The position numbers were made by a program, and so were the translations under genes. From JAVXNW01 sp036645575 (lineage in GTDB: Bacteria; Bacillota; Clostridia; Christensenellales; Aristaeellaceae), in the NCBI GenBank assembly GCA_036645575.1, contig JAVXNW010000001.1, positions 31,193-95,192 on the forward strand: a stretch of DNA of 64,000 nt. The letters are read 5' to 3'. Shown one piece after another: positions 17,284 through 25,221 of this stretch. How positions within the stretch are numbered: position 1 is the stretch's first letter; each line of letters begins with the position of its first letter. The notes beneath the pieces are model-generated. The model saw only the letters and a program-made list of their open reading frames with translations, was not told the origin of the DNA and did no database searches.

Positions 17284-18528
17284 ATGGATCAATTGACAGC
17301 GCAGGCGACGCTGGCCCGAAGGGCCGCCATTTCCTTGGGCACGGTGAGCGCGGAGGACAAAAACCGCGCGCTTGAACGGATGGCACAAAAACTGGGCGAG
17401 GCGCGCGCGGAAATTCTGTCGGCCAACCGGCGAGACCTCGCGTCGGCCCGGGAAAAGGGGATGAGCGCGGCCTTCATCGAGCGACTGACGCTCAATGACG
17501 CCCGGATCGATCAGATGGCGCAGGGGCTGATCGAGGTTTCGCGCTTGCCCGACCCGGTTGGCACGATCCTGGCGCACTGGACGCGTCCGAACGGCCTTGC
17601 GATCCGCAAGGTGCGCGTGCCGCTGGGCGTGATCGCGATCATCTACGAATCGCGCCCCAACGTGACGGTGGACGCGGCGGCGCTGTGCCTAAAATCGGGC
17701 AACGCGGTCATCCTGCGCGGCGGATCGGACGCGATTCATTCAAATATCGCGCTGGCCGACGTGCTGGTTCAGGCGGCCCGCGAGGCCGGGCTTCCGGATG
17801 GATGCGTGTCGCTGGTCGAGGATACCGCCCGCGAGACCGCAAGCCGCCTGATGACGCTCAACGGCCTGATCGACGTGCTGATCCCGCGCGGCGGAAAAAA
17901 GCTGATTCACTCGGTCGTCGAGCAGGCCACCGTGCCGGTCATTCAGACGGGCGACGGCGTGTGCCACATCTACGTAGACGGCGCGTGCGACATGGAGATG
18001 GCGGTCAATGTGGCCGTCAGCGCCAAGGTCACGAGGCCCTCCGTATGCAACGCGGCGGAGACGCTGCTCGTGGATTGCGCGATTGCGGAGCGCTTTTTGC
18101 CGCGCTGCCTGGAAGCGCTTCGAGCGCAGGGCGTGTCGGTGCGCGGCTGCGCGCAGGTGCGGGCATTGTGCCCGTGGGTCGATCCCGCGACCGAGGCGGA
18201 CTGGGACACCGAGTACAACGACCTCATCTACTCAGTCAAGGTGGTGGATGGCGTCGAGGAAGCGATCGAGCACATCAACCGCCACGGCACGCGCCATAGC
18301 GAGTGCATTGTGACGCGCGACGAGCCGCGCGCGCGCGCGTTTCAACGCCTGGTGGACGCGGCGGCGGTCTATTGGAACGCGTCTACCCGCTTTACCGACG
18401 GCGGCGAGTTCGGCTTTGGCGCGGAGATCGGCATCAGCAATCAAAAGTTGCACGCGCGCGGCCCCATGGGGCTCGAGGAATTGACCACGTACAAATACGA
18501 AATTGACGGAAGCGGACAGGTGCGCTAA
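17284..18528 (+). CDS. proA: Glutamate-5-semialdehyde dehydrogenase (gamma-glutamyl phosphate reductase)
   Basis: This 414-residue cytoplasmic enzyme is of the aldehyde dehydrogenase superfamily. It reduces gamma-glutamyl phosphate to glutamate semialdehyde with NADPH in proline synthesis. Motifs include VPLGVIAIIYESRPNVTVD, GNAVILRGGSDA, the catalytic Cys in RPSVCNAAETLL, and FGFGAEIGISNQKLHARGPM near the C-terminus. GAGGGGAG precedes the ATG. No proB is adjacent, which is unusual since proB and proA are often paired. A radical SAM gene starts two bases after the stop and is probably co-transcribed. Confidence 0.97.
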   Translation: MDQLTAQATLARRAAISLGTVSAEDKNRALERMAQKLGEARAEILSANRRDLASAREKGMSAAFIERLTLNDARIDQMAQGLIEVSRLPDPVGTILAHWTRPNGLAIRKVRVPLGVIAIIYESRPNVTVDAAALCLKSGNAVILRGGSDAIHSNIALADVLVQAAREAGLPDGCVSLVEDTARETASRLMTLNGLIDVLIPRGGKKLIHSVVEQATVPVIQTGDGVCHIYVDGACDMEMAVNVAVSAKVTRPSVCNAAETLLVDCAIAERFLPRCLEALRAQGVSVRGCAQVRALCPWVDPATEADWDTEYNDLIYSVKVVDGVEEAIEHINRHGTRHSECIVTRDEPRARAFQRLVDAAAVYWNASTRFTDGGEFGFGAEIGISNQKLHARGPMGLEELTTYKYEIDGSGQVR

Positions 18529-18530
18529 AG

Positions 18531-19427
18531 ATGGAATCATTTATCTGCAACCAATGTCCGCGTCGCTGCGGCGCGCTGCGCGGGCAAGAGTCGCCCGGCG
18601 CGGGCGCGGGCGCGTGCCGAATGGGCGCGCGGGCTTCTGTCGCCCGCATGGCGCTGCACTTTGACGAGGAACCCTGCATCAGCGGAAAAGAAGGATCGGG
18701 CGCGGTGTTTTTCTCGGGCTGCGCGCTTCGGTGCGTATTTTGCCAAAATGAGGCCATCAGCCACGGCTGCTTTGGCGCGGAAATCTCGGACGAGCAGCTG
18801 CGCGCGGGGTTTGAAAGGTTGATCGGGGACGGCGCAAACAACATCAATCTGGTCAACCCGACCCACTTTGGCCATGTCCTTGGGCGGGTGCTGGGCGATT
18901 TGCCGGTGCCTGTCATCTGGAATAGCGGCGGGTATGAGCTGCCCGAAACGCTGAAGGGCTTTGAGGGGAAGGTGGACGTCTACCTGCCCGACCTTAAGTA
19001 CATCGATCCGATCAGCGCCCGGCGCTATTCCGGCGCGCCGGACTACTTTGCGTTTGCCGCGCCGGCGCTCAAGGAGATGCTTCGGCAAGTGGGCGGCGTC
19101 GAGCTGGATGAGCGCGGCATCATAAAGCGCGGGCTGATCGTTCGGCATTTGATCCTGCCGGGTCGCGCGCGCGAGTCCATGCGGGTGCTCGACTGGATCG
19201 CGGAAAACCTGCCCGGCGCATGGGTCAGCCTGATGGCGCAGTACATGCCCTTTGCGCAGGCGGAAAAATACCCCGAGATCAACCGGCGAATCACGCAGGA
19301 GGAATACGATCTGGTGGCGGATCACTTGCTCGAGCTAGGACTTGAAGACGGCTATGTGCAGGAATTGGGCGCTTCGGACGAAAAATACCTCCCGGCGTTC
19401 GACCTGACCGGCGTCACGACGCCCTGA
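18531..19427 (+). CDS. Radical SAM protein, PflX-like (pyruvate formate-lyase activase homolog, COG1313)
   Basis: This 298-residue protein carries the radical SAM cluster motif CALRCVFCQN (CxxxCxxC, about residues 64-71). Extra cysteines lie at the N-terminus (CNQCPRRCG), a ferredoxin-like patch typical of this PflA-related group. Family members are annotated as putative activating enzymes, but the target is generally unknown; no glycyl-radical enzyme is adjacent. It starts two bases after proA and is probably translated from the same mRNA. A nested hairpin terminator follows at 19492-19540. Confidence 0.85.
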   Translation: MESFICNQCPRRCGALRGQESPGAGAGACRMGARASVARMALHFDEEPCISGKEGSGAVFFSGCALRCVFCQNEAISHGCFGAEISDEQLRAGFERLIGDGANNINLVNPTHFGHVLGRVLGDLPVPVIWNSGGYELPETLKGFEGKVDVYLPDLKYIDPISARRYSGAPDYFAFAAPALKEMLRQVGGVELDERGIIKRGLIVRHLILPGRARESMRVLDWIAENLPGAWVSLMAQYMPFAQAEKYPEINRRITQEEYDLVADHLLELGLEDGYVQELGASDEKYLPAFDLTGVTTP

Positions 19428-19491
19428 AGCAGGGCAATGCCTCAAGCGTCGATAAAAAGACTCTGGTTTGTTATAAGATCCTCAATTCGAC

Positions 19492-19540
19492 AAATTAGAC
19501 GCTAAATAGAGACTTCAGTCTCGTATTGCGTCTAATTTTT
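19492..19540 (+). terminator. Nested intrinsic terminator after the proA operon
   Basis: The outer arms AAATTAGACGC and GCGTCTAATTT enclose a second hairpin, GAGAC-TTCA-GTCTC (19509-19522). A TTTTT run follows the outer stem. Confidence 0.75.
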
Positions 19541-19715
19541 CGTAAATAACAGACCTTGGCCGGTTGTTTTTCACGAAAACCGGTCATAATTAAGAATGTG
19601 GTCGGTTGTTGACCGAGGCGCGGTGCCGGGCGGGATCAATGCGCCGCGCGGAACCCAAAGCGCCGGGCGGGATCAATGCGCCGGGCGCAGTCACGCCGAT
19701 GCGCGGGGCGAGCGA
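19541..19715. other. Non-coding region with a 37-bp-period direct repeat
   Basis: No gene is supported in this stretch. It holds a hairpin-like CCGGTT...AAACCGG segment near 19560-19583 and a 21-bp direct repeat (19625-19645 and 19662-19682) beginning GCCGGGCGGGATC. Function is unknown. Confidence 0.6.
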
Positions 19716-20699
19716 TCAGGGCGCGTCCGCCTCGAGCAGGTAGTCGATCATGAGGCCATAGGCGGTGCGTCCCGATTGGCCGTTCAGGCGAAGGAAGGCG
19801 TCTAAGACGCCCGCGCGCAGGCCGGTTGCGGCGCGCTGGAAGCGAATGAGGCGGTCAAAGTCAGAAAGGACGCGTTGACTGAGCGCGCTTGTTCGCTCGG
19901 CGTAAGCAGCGGGGTCCACGTCTTTGAGCGCGTCCATCGCGTAGTAAAGGGCAAACATCGCGCCGGCATACCGGAGCGGTTGCTTGCCCAATTGCAGCGC
20001 GCGGTAGGCGATCAGGTTGGCCTCGGCCTCCGAACCGTACCCCAATTGGTGCGCGCCCTCGTGCGCCGCGACGAAGGGGAGCAGCACGCGCGCCAGATCC
20101 CCTCGCACGATCGCCTCGCCGGTCAGCGGAAAGCACACGCCCGCCAGGCCCAATTTCCCGAGCAATTCGGGATAGCGCGCCGCCTTGACGACGGGCGCGC
20201 GCCCGGTGAGCGCCGCCATCGCATCCTGCGCGGCGTCGATCAATTGGTCGCTGGTGAGCGCTGAATCGTCCATGGAGCCGGAAAGCGACTCGGCCTGCGC
20301 CATGAGATGGTCGCACAGGTCGTAAAGCGCGCGCGGCAGGCGGCTGGGAAGCGGGGCGGGGAGCGTCTTTGTGCGCGCAATGGGCGACCACAAAAGCGTG
20401 ATGGCCAGCATGCCCACGCACAGGGCGCATAGGGCCTGCCCGATGAGCCTTCGCGCGGGCAGCCAAGACCTGTCGCGCAGGCACAGAAAGCCCGCGCGAA
20501 GGGGCAAGAGGAGGACAAGCGCGCCGAGCGCAAGGTAGATCACTTCGCCCACCGGCACGTTCGTATGCGCGGTGAGTTTGCCCATGAAGGCCTGATAGGG
20601 AAGCGCGACGCGCTGAGACAGCATTCTCTGGGGCAGCAGGGTGCACAAAAGGGCCAGCGCCGCCGGCACGATGCAGGCGATCCACGTTCTCTTTTTCAT
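19716..20699 (-). CDS. DUF3810-family membrane protein with HExxH motif
   Basis: The 327-residue product has about three N-terminal membrane segments followed by a soluble domain. That domain carries HEGAHQLGYGSEAEANLIAY, an HExxH zinc-peptidase-like motif plus a downstream Glu pair that could be the third ligand. This matches the uncharacterised DUF3810 family. Proteolytic activity is inferred from the motif only. The ATG at 20699 is chosen for the GGGAGGCG site; a TTG six bases upstream is in frame. It is divergent from pgi, with overlapping promoter regions. Confidence 0.78.
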   Translation of the reverse strand: MKKRTWIACIVPAALALLCTLLPQRMLSQRVALPYQAFMGKLTAHTNVPVGEVIYLALGALVLLLPLRAGFLCLRDRSWLPARRLIGQALCALCVGMLAITLLWSPIARTKTLPAPLPSRLPRALYDLCDHLMAQAESLSGSMDDSALTSDQLIDAAQDAMAALTGRAPVVKAARYPELLGKLGLAGVCFPLTGEAIVRGDLARVLLPFVAAHEGAHQLGYGSEAEANLIAYRALQLGKQPLRYAGAMFALYYAMDALKDVDPAAYAERTSALSQRVLSDFDRLIRFQRAATGLRAGVLDAFLRLNGQSGRTAYGLMIDYLLEADAP

Positions 20700-20739
20700 C
20701 GGCAACGCCTCCCTTTCAGCCTATGATGGGCTTCGCTTT

Positions 20740-20768
20740 ATTATCTCAAATGCAAAACTCAATTGCAA
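20740..20768 (-). promoter_or_regulatory. Candidate promoter of the DUF3810 gene
   Basis: On the minus strand TTGCAA and GATAAT are separated by 17 bp, about 40 bp upstream of the ATG. A TATAAT for the divergent pgi gene lies 36 bp beyond, at 20804-20809, with no convincing -35. Confidence 0.5.
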
Positions 20769-20834
20769 ATGTATTTTATGGTATCGATTTAACATTGAAT
20801 GGGTATAATAGAAGCCTATTGGAGGAGGGATAAC

Positions 20835-22244
20835 ATGAGTCAACCGATCAAACTTGACGTGAATAACATGATGGCTGATATCATTGGCGCGCGTGGCATT
20901 TCGCGTGTTTCGCTAGAAGAGATGGACCACAACCTGCAGAAAGCCCATCAGGCGGTCGAGGCGAAGCGCGGAAAGGGCATGCAGGGCTGGATGGATCTAG
21001 CGTACAACCAAGATGAAATCGTCTCGCAGCTCACCCAGACAGCGGCGCGTGTGCGCGAGCAATTCGATGCCTTTGTCGTTCTGGGCATTGGCGGAAGCGC
21101 GCTTGGCCCGGCCGCAGTCCATCAGGCGCTTTGCCATTTGCATTACAACGAGCTGCCCAAGGAGAAGCGTGGCGGCCCGAAACTGTACATCGAAGACAAC
21201 ATCGATCCCGAGCGCATGGCGGCGCTTTTGGACGTGATCGACCTGAAGACCACCTGCTTTAACGTGATCACCAAATCGGGCGGCACGGCGGAGACGATGA
21301 GCCAATACCTGATCGTGCTGGACGCGCTCAAGGCGGCGGTCGGCGACGACTACAAGCGCCACATCATCACGACCACGTCTGAAACCAAGGGCTTCCTGAT
21401 CCAAATCGCGCAGCGCGAGGGCTACGAGACCTTCTACATCCCGGACGGCGTGGGCGGCAGGTTCTCGGAATTGTGCCCGGTCGGCCTTCTGGCGGCGGCG
21501 GTATGCGGAATCGACATTGCGGAAATGCTTGCGGGCGCGCGCGAAATGGACGAGCGCTGCAAGACGGCCGACACGGCGAAGAACCCGGCGCTTCTCGAGG
21601 CGGGGCTCATGTTCCTGTCGATGAAGTGGGGCGCGAACATCTCGGTCATGATGCCCTACGCCGATTCGCTCAAGTTGATGAGCGACTGGTATGCGCAGCT
21701 TTGGGCGGAGAGCCTGGGCAAGAACGTGACGCTCACCGGCGAGCGCGTGAACGTCGGTCAGACCCCCGTCAAGACGCTGGGCGTGACCGATCAGCACTCG
21801 CAATTGCAGCTGTACACCGAAGGCCCGTATGACAAGGTGCTGACATTCCTCAAGGTGGAGCACTTCCGCGCCGAAACCAAGATCCCGCATGGCATCGACG
21901 ACATCGACACCATTGCGTTCTTGGGCGGCAAGACCCACAACCAGCTGATCGAGGCGGAGCGCCGCGGCACCGAGTACGCGCTGTATCGCTCGGGGCGGAT
22001 GAGCCAGACGATCACGCTGGATGAAGTCAACGCCAATACGGTCGGGCAGCTGCTCTACTTCTTTGAATTGGTGACCGCCTATACCGGCGCGCTGCTGGGC
22101 ATTGACACGTTCAACCAGCCCGGCGTCGAGGAGAGCAAGGTCGCGGCGTATGCGGTGATGGGCTTTGAAAGCGAAAAGCACAACCTCAAGCGCGAAGAGA
22201 TGAAGACCAAGCCCGCGCCCAAGGATCGATATATTCTGGGGTGA
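20835..22244 (+). CDS. pgi: Glucose-6-phosphate isomerase
   Basis: This 469-residue cytoplasmic enzyme interconverts glucose-6-phosphate and fructose-6-phosphate. SIS-domain motifs are clear: VLGIGGSALGPAA, ITKSGGTAETMSQ, and the C-terminal FNQPGVEESK with the catalytic Lys region. GVGGRFSELCPVGLL corresponds to the phosphate-binding/active-site loop of this family. The start at 20835 follows GGAGGAGGG. It appears monocistronic with a terminator after it. Neighbouring hprK and glcK make this a sugar-phosphate control region. Confidence 0.97.
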   Translation: MSQPIKLDVNNMMADIIGARGISRVSLEEMDHNLQKAHQAVEAKRGKGMQGWMDLAYNQDEIVSQLTQTAARVREQFDAFVVLGIGGSALGPAAVHQALCHLHYNELPKEKRGGPKLYIEDNIDPERMAALLDVIDLKTTCFNVITKSGGTAETMSQYLIVLDALKAAVGDDYKRHIITTTSETKGFLIQIAQREGYETFYIPDGVGGRFSELCPVGLLAAAVCGIDIAEMLAGAREMDERCKTADTAKNPALLEAGLMFLSMKWGANISVMMPYADSLKLMSDWYAQLWAESLGKNVTLTGERVNVGQTPVKTLGVTDQHSQLQLYTEGPYDKVLTFLKVEHFRAETKIPHGIDDIDTIAFLGGKTHNQLIEAERRGTEYALYRSGRMSQTITLDEVNANTVGQLLYFFELVTAYTGALLGIDTFNQPGVEESKVAAYAVMGFESEKHNLKREEMKTKPAPKDRYILG

Positions 22245-22261
22245 TTTGCCATTGGACCCCA

Positions 22262-22300
22262 AAGCCTCTCTGCCCATGCGGCGGGGAGGCCCTTGTTTTT
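22262..22300 (+). terminator. Intrinsic terminator after pgi
   Basis: AAGCCTCTC pairs imperfectly with GGGGAGGCCCTT, and a TTGTTTTT run follows. It starts about 18 bp after the pgi stop. Confidence 0.65.
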
Positions 22301-22343
22301 GGCATAATTTTATTGGACGAGAATCCAGGCAAGCGACTTGCCC

Positions 22344-22372
22344 TTGCGTCTAAGCGATTGTTGAGGTATAAT
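22344..22372 (+). promoter_or_regulatory. Candidate promoter of the HAD-hprK-glcK operon
   Basis: TTGCGT and TATAAT are separated by 17 bp, about 38 bp upstream of the HAD gene. The -10 is perfect and the -35 weak. Confidence 0.5.
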
Positions 22373-22409
22373 TGACGCATCGTGATTATGGGATAATGAG
22401 GGATGACGC

Positions 22410-23240
22410 ATGGCCATTCGAATGATCGTGGCGGACATGGACGGGACGCTTTTGAATTGTGAAAAGCAGATTTCCGCGCGCACGCAGCAGGCGGTGCGCG
22501 CGGCGATTGCGCGGGGCGCGCTGTTTGTGCTGAGTTCCGGGCGCATGCCCGAAGCGATGCTGGGCTACGCGCAGCAGTTGTCGGTCAATGCGCCGATGAT
22601 CTGCTTTAACGGCGCGATGACCTACGACTGCGCGCGGCGAAAGGTATGCGGGCAGTTCGCGCTTTCGCGGGACGACGCCCGCGCGATCTGCCGCGTCGCG
22701 GAGCAGATGGGGAAATACGTCCAAGGGTTTTGGGAAGGCACCTACTATTACGAGGCATATACCGACAAGAGCCGCCTGTACGCGGAAAAATGCGCGGTCA
22801 CCGGCCGTGCGGCGGGGAAAAAACTGTCTGAATTTATCCCGGGCGACGTGTTCAAGGTGCTGCTGATCGTCGAAGCGGGCGAGATGCCGGGCGTTGTGCG
22901 CGCGCTGCGAAGCGAATTGGGCGAGCGGGTGACATTTGCCCCGTCGAGCGACACGTTTCTGGAGTGCGTGGCCAAGGGGGTCAACAAGGGGGCGGCATTG
23001 CGCGCGCTGGGCGCGATGCTGGGCGTCGCCCCGTCGGAAATGCTCGCCTTTGGCGACGAGGCAAACGACCTGCCGATGCTCGAGCAAGCGGGGTACGGCT
23101 ATGCGATGGCCAACGCCAGCGAAGCGATTCGCCGAAGCGTGCGCTATGTGGCGCCGGCCAACACCGAGGACGGCGTGGCGCAGGTGATCGAGCGCTACAT
23201 CGAAAGTGGAGAGATCACACCGAAGGAGGTGCGCAATTGA
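22410..23240 (+). CDS. Cof-type HAD-superfamily phosphatase
   Basis: The 276-residue product is a HAD IIB (Cof) hydrolase. Motif I is VADMDGTLL with nucleophile Asp9, motif II lies in VLSSGR, and motif IV is FGDEANDLPML. Such enzymes dephosphorylate sugar phosphates, nucleotides or cofactor intermediates; the substrate is not predictable. It is the first gene of an operon with hprK and glcK, which is consistent with a sugar phosphate. Its stop TGA overlaps the TTG start of hprK. Confidence 0.88.
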   Translation: MAIRMIVADMDGTLLNCEKQISARTQQAVRAAIARGALFVLSSGRMPEAMLGYAQQLSVNAPMICFNGAMTYDCARRKVCGQFALSRDDARAICRVAEQMGKYVQGFWEGTYYYEAYTDKSRLYAEKCAVTGRAAGKKLSEFIPGDVFKVLLIVEAGEMPGVVRALRSELGERVTFAPSSDTFLECVAKGVNKGAALRALGAMLGVAPSEMLAFGDEANDLPMLEQAGYGYAMANASEAIRRSVRYVAPANTEDGVAQVIERYIESGEITPKEVRN

Positions 23241-24178
23241 TTCGTGAAGCGGATTTTGTCAAGGCGCTTGACCTTGACGTGCAACTGCCGGGCGCGACGG
23301 GCGAGATCAACCTGGAATCGAGCGACATCAACCGCCCGGGGCTTCCGCTGTCCGGCTATTGGGAGCACTTTGCCTACCTGCGCCCGCAGGTGATCGGGAC
23401 GGTCGAGATGGGCTACATGAGTTCGCTGTCGCCCGAAGTGCTGGAGGAGCGACTGGCGAAGTTCTTTGGCTATCCCATCCCGTGCGTCATCGTGTGCCAC
23501 GGCATGGAATGCCTGCATGAGATGGTCAACGCGGCCAAGGCCAACGGCGTGCCGGTCTATTCGACCCGCGAGGAGACCACGGTGCTCGTGGTGAAGCTGA
23601 TTAACTACCTAAACAACCAGCTGGCGCCGCGCATCACCCAGCATGGCGTGCTGATCGACGTGTTTGGAAGCGGCGTGCTGATCACGGGCGAGAGCGGCGT
23701 GGGCAAGAGCGAGACCGCGCTCGAGCTCATCAAGCGCGGGCATCGCTTGGTGGCGGACGACGTCGTTGAGATCAGGCGGGTGTCCAACGACCGCTTGGTC
23801 GGCGAGGCGCCGGACATGATCAAGTACTTTATGGAGATTCGCGGCGTGGGCATCATCGACATCTCGACGATGTTTGGAATCGGCGCGGTCATTCGCTCCA
23901 AGTCCATCGACATGGTGGTGCATTTTGAATTGTGGAAGGGCAATGTCGAGTACGACCGGCTGGGGCTTGATGAAAATTACGAGGACATTCTGGGCGTGCA
24001 GGTGCCCAAGCTGGTCATTCCAATCAGGCCGGGGCGCAATCTGGCGGTCGTCTTGGAGGTGGCCACCCGCAACCAGCGCCTCAAGCAAAACGGCTTTAAC
24101 GCGGCCAAGAAGCTGGACGACCGGTTGCGCGAGCAGGCGCTTCGGATGATGGGCGAGGAGAGGGGCGACGAGATGTGA
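23237..24178 (+). CDS. hprK: HPr kinase/phosphorylase
   Basis: This 313-residue protein phosphorylates and dephosphorylates HPr on Ser46, the central switch of catabolite repression in Firmicutes. The N-terminal domain contains the conserved PGLPLSGYWEHF stretch. The C-terminal kinase domain has Walker A GESGVGKS (151-158), followed by RLVADDVVEI and the family signature IRGVGIIDI. I chose the TTG start at 23237 because AAGGAGGTG sits eight bases upstream and the N-terminus fits the family; no ATG fits. The TTG overlaps the previous stop, and the 3' end overlaps glcK, so the operon is tightly coupled. Confidence 0.95.
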   Translation: MIREADFVKALDLDVQLPGATGEINLESSDINRPGLPLSGYWEHFAYLRPQVIGTVEMGYMSSLSPEVLEERLAKFFGYPIPCVIVCHGMECLHEMVNAAKANGVPVYSTREETTVLVVKLINYLNNQLAPRITQHGVLIDVFGSGVLITGESGVGKSETALELIKRGHRLVADDVVEIRRVSNDRLVGEAPDMIKYFMEIRGVGIIDISTMFGIGAVIRSKSIDMVVHFELWKGNVEYDRLGLDENYEDILGVQVPKLVIPIRPGRNLAVVLEVATRNQRLKQNGFNAAKKLDDRLREQALRMMGEERGDEM

Positions 24179-25119
24179 GGCGGATCGGCATTGACCTGGG
24201 CGGCACGGGGATCAAGGTGGGATGCGTAAGCCAGCAGGGCGAGATCCTGAGCAAGGTGTCCTGCCCGACGCTGGCCGAGCGCCCCTACGAGCAGGTGATC
24301 GACGACATGGCGAACCTAGCGCGCGCGGCAGCGGCGCAGGCGAACGTGGATTTTGCGGACATCGCCTCGGTGGGCGTGGGCATTCCGGGCGTGGAGGACG
24401 TGCGCACAGGCCTGGTTCCGTTCTGCAACAACCTGGGCTGGCGCGACGTGCCGCTTCGGGCGGCGCTCAAGGAGCGGCTGGGCAAGCAAGTCTATGTCGC
24501 CAACGACGCGACGGTCGCGGCGCTGGCCGAGCACGTCGCGGGCGCGGGCAAGGGCTACGACAACCTCGTGCTGATCACGCTGGGCACGGGCGTTGGCGGC
24601 GGCGTGATCCTAAACGGCGAGCCGTTTGTCGGCGCGCACGGCGTCGCCTCCGAGGTCGGCCACATGACCATTCAGATGGACGGCGTCCTGTGCAACTGCG
24701 GAAACCGCGGCTGCTGGGAGCGCTATGCCAGCGCGACCGCGTTGATTCGCGAAGGGCGCGAGGCGATTAAAAGCGCGCAGGGCAGCATGATCGTCCGGGC
24801 GGTCGATGGCGATCCCGACAAGATCACCGCCAAGACCGTGATCGATTGCGCCAAGGCGGGCGACCCCGTGGCGGTCAGGCTGTTTGAGGAGTATGCCTAT
24901 CACGTGGGGCTGGGCTTGGCCAATTTGGTCAGCGCCTACGACCCCGATATCTTCCTGCTGGGCGGCGGCGTGTCCGCGGCGGGCGATTTTTTGCTGGACG
25001 AGGTGCGCAAGACGCTCAAAAAGCGGGTGTTTTATCAGGACATGCCCTATGCCAAGGTGGAACTTGCGATTCTGGGCAACGACGCGGGCATCATCGGCGC
25101 GGCCATGCTGCGCGGGTGA
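24175..25119 (+). CDS. glcK: ROK-family glucokinase
   Basis: This 314-residue ROK kinase phosphorylates glucose with ATP. It shows the N-terminal phosphate loop GIDLGGTGIKVG, the active-site region NDATVAALAE, TLGTGVGGG, the conserved EVGHMTI, and the zinc-binding CNCGNRGCWE signature of ROK proteins. The start is a GTG at 24175 overlapping the hprK stop (GTGA), preceded by GGAGAGGGG. Together with pgi and hprK it suggests that part of the glucose enters by a non-PTS route and is phosphorylated internally. Confidence 0.93.
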   Translation: MRRIGIDLGGTGIKVGCVSQQGEILSKVSCPTLAERPYEQVIDDMANLARAAAAQANVDFADIASVGVGIPGVEDVRTGLVPFCNNLGWRDVPLRAALKERLGKQVYVANDATVAALAEHVAGAGKGYDNLVLITLGTGVGGGVILNGEPFVGAHGVASEVGHMTIQMDGVLCNCGNRGCWERYASATALIREGREAIKSAQGSMIVRAVDGDPDKITAKTVIDCAKAGDPVAVRLFEEYAYHVGLGLANLVSAYDPDIFLLGGGVSAAGDFLLDEVRKTLKKRVFYQDMPYAKVELAILGNDAGIIGAAMLRG

Positions 25120-25221
25120 GATGCGCAAGAAGGCGCGAAAACGCGCGGCGGCGCGGCGATATTGCACGGATGAGGGCGGAAAAAATGACGCAACGCGCGC
25201 GGGCGCGACGAGGAGGTTTGT

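Noticed and set aside
19541..19715. tRNA or small RNA gene in the proA-DUF3810 gap
   Set aside because: Hairpins and a direct repeat are present, but no cloverleaf or recognisable RNA family.
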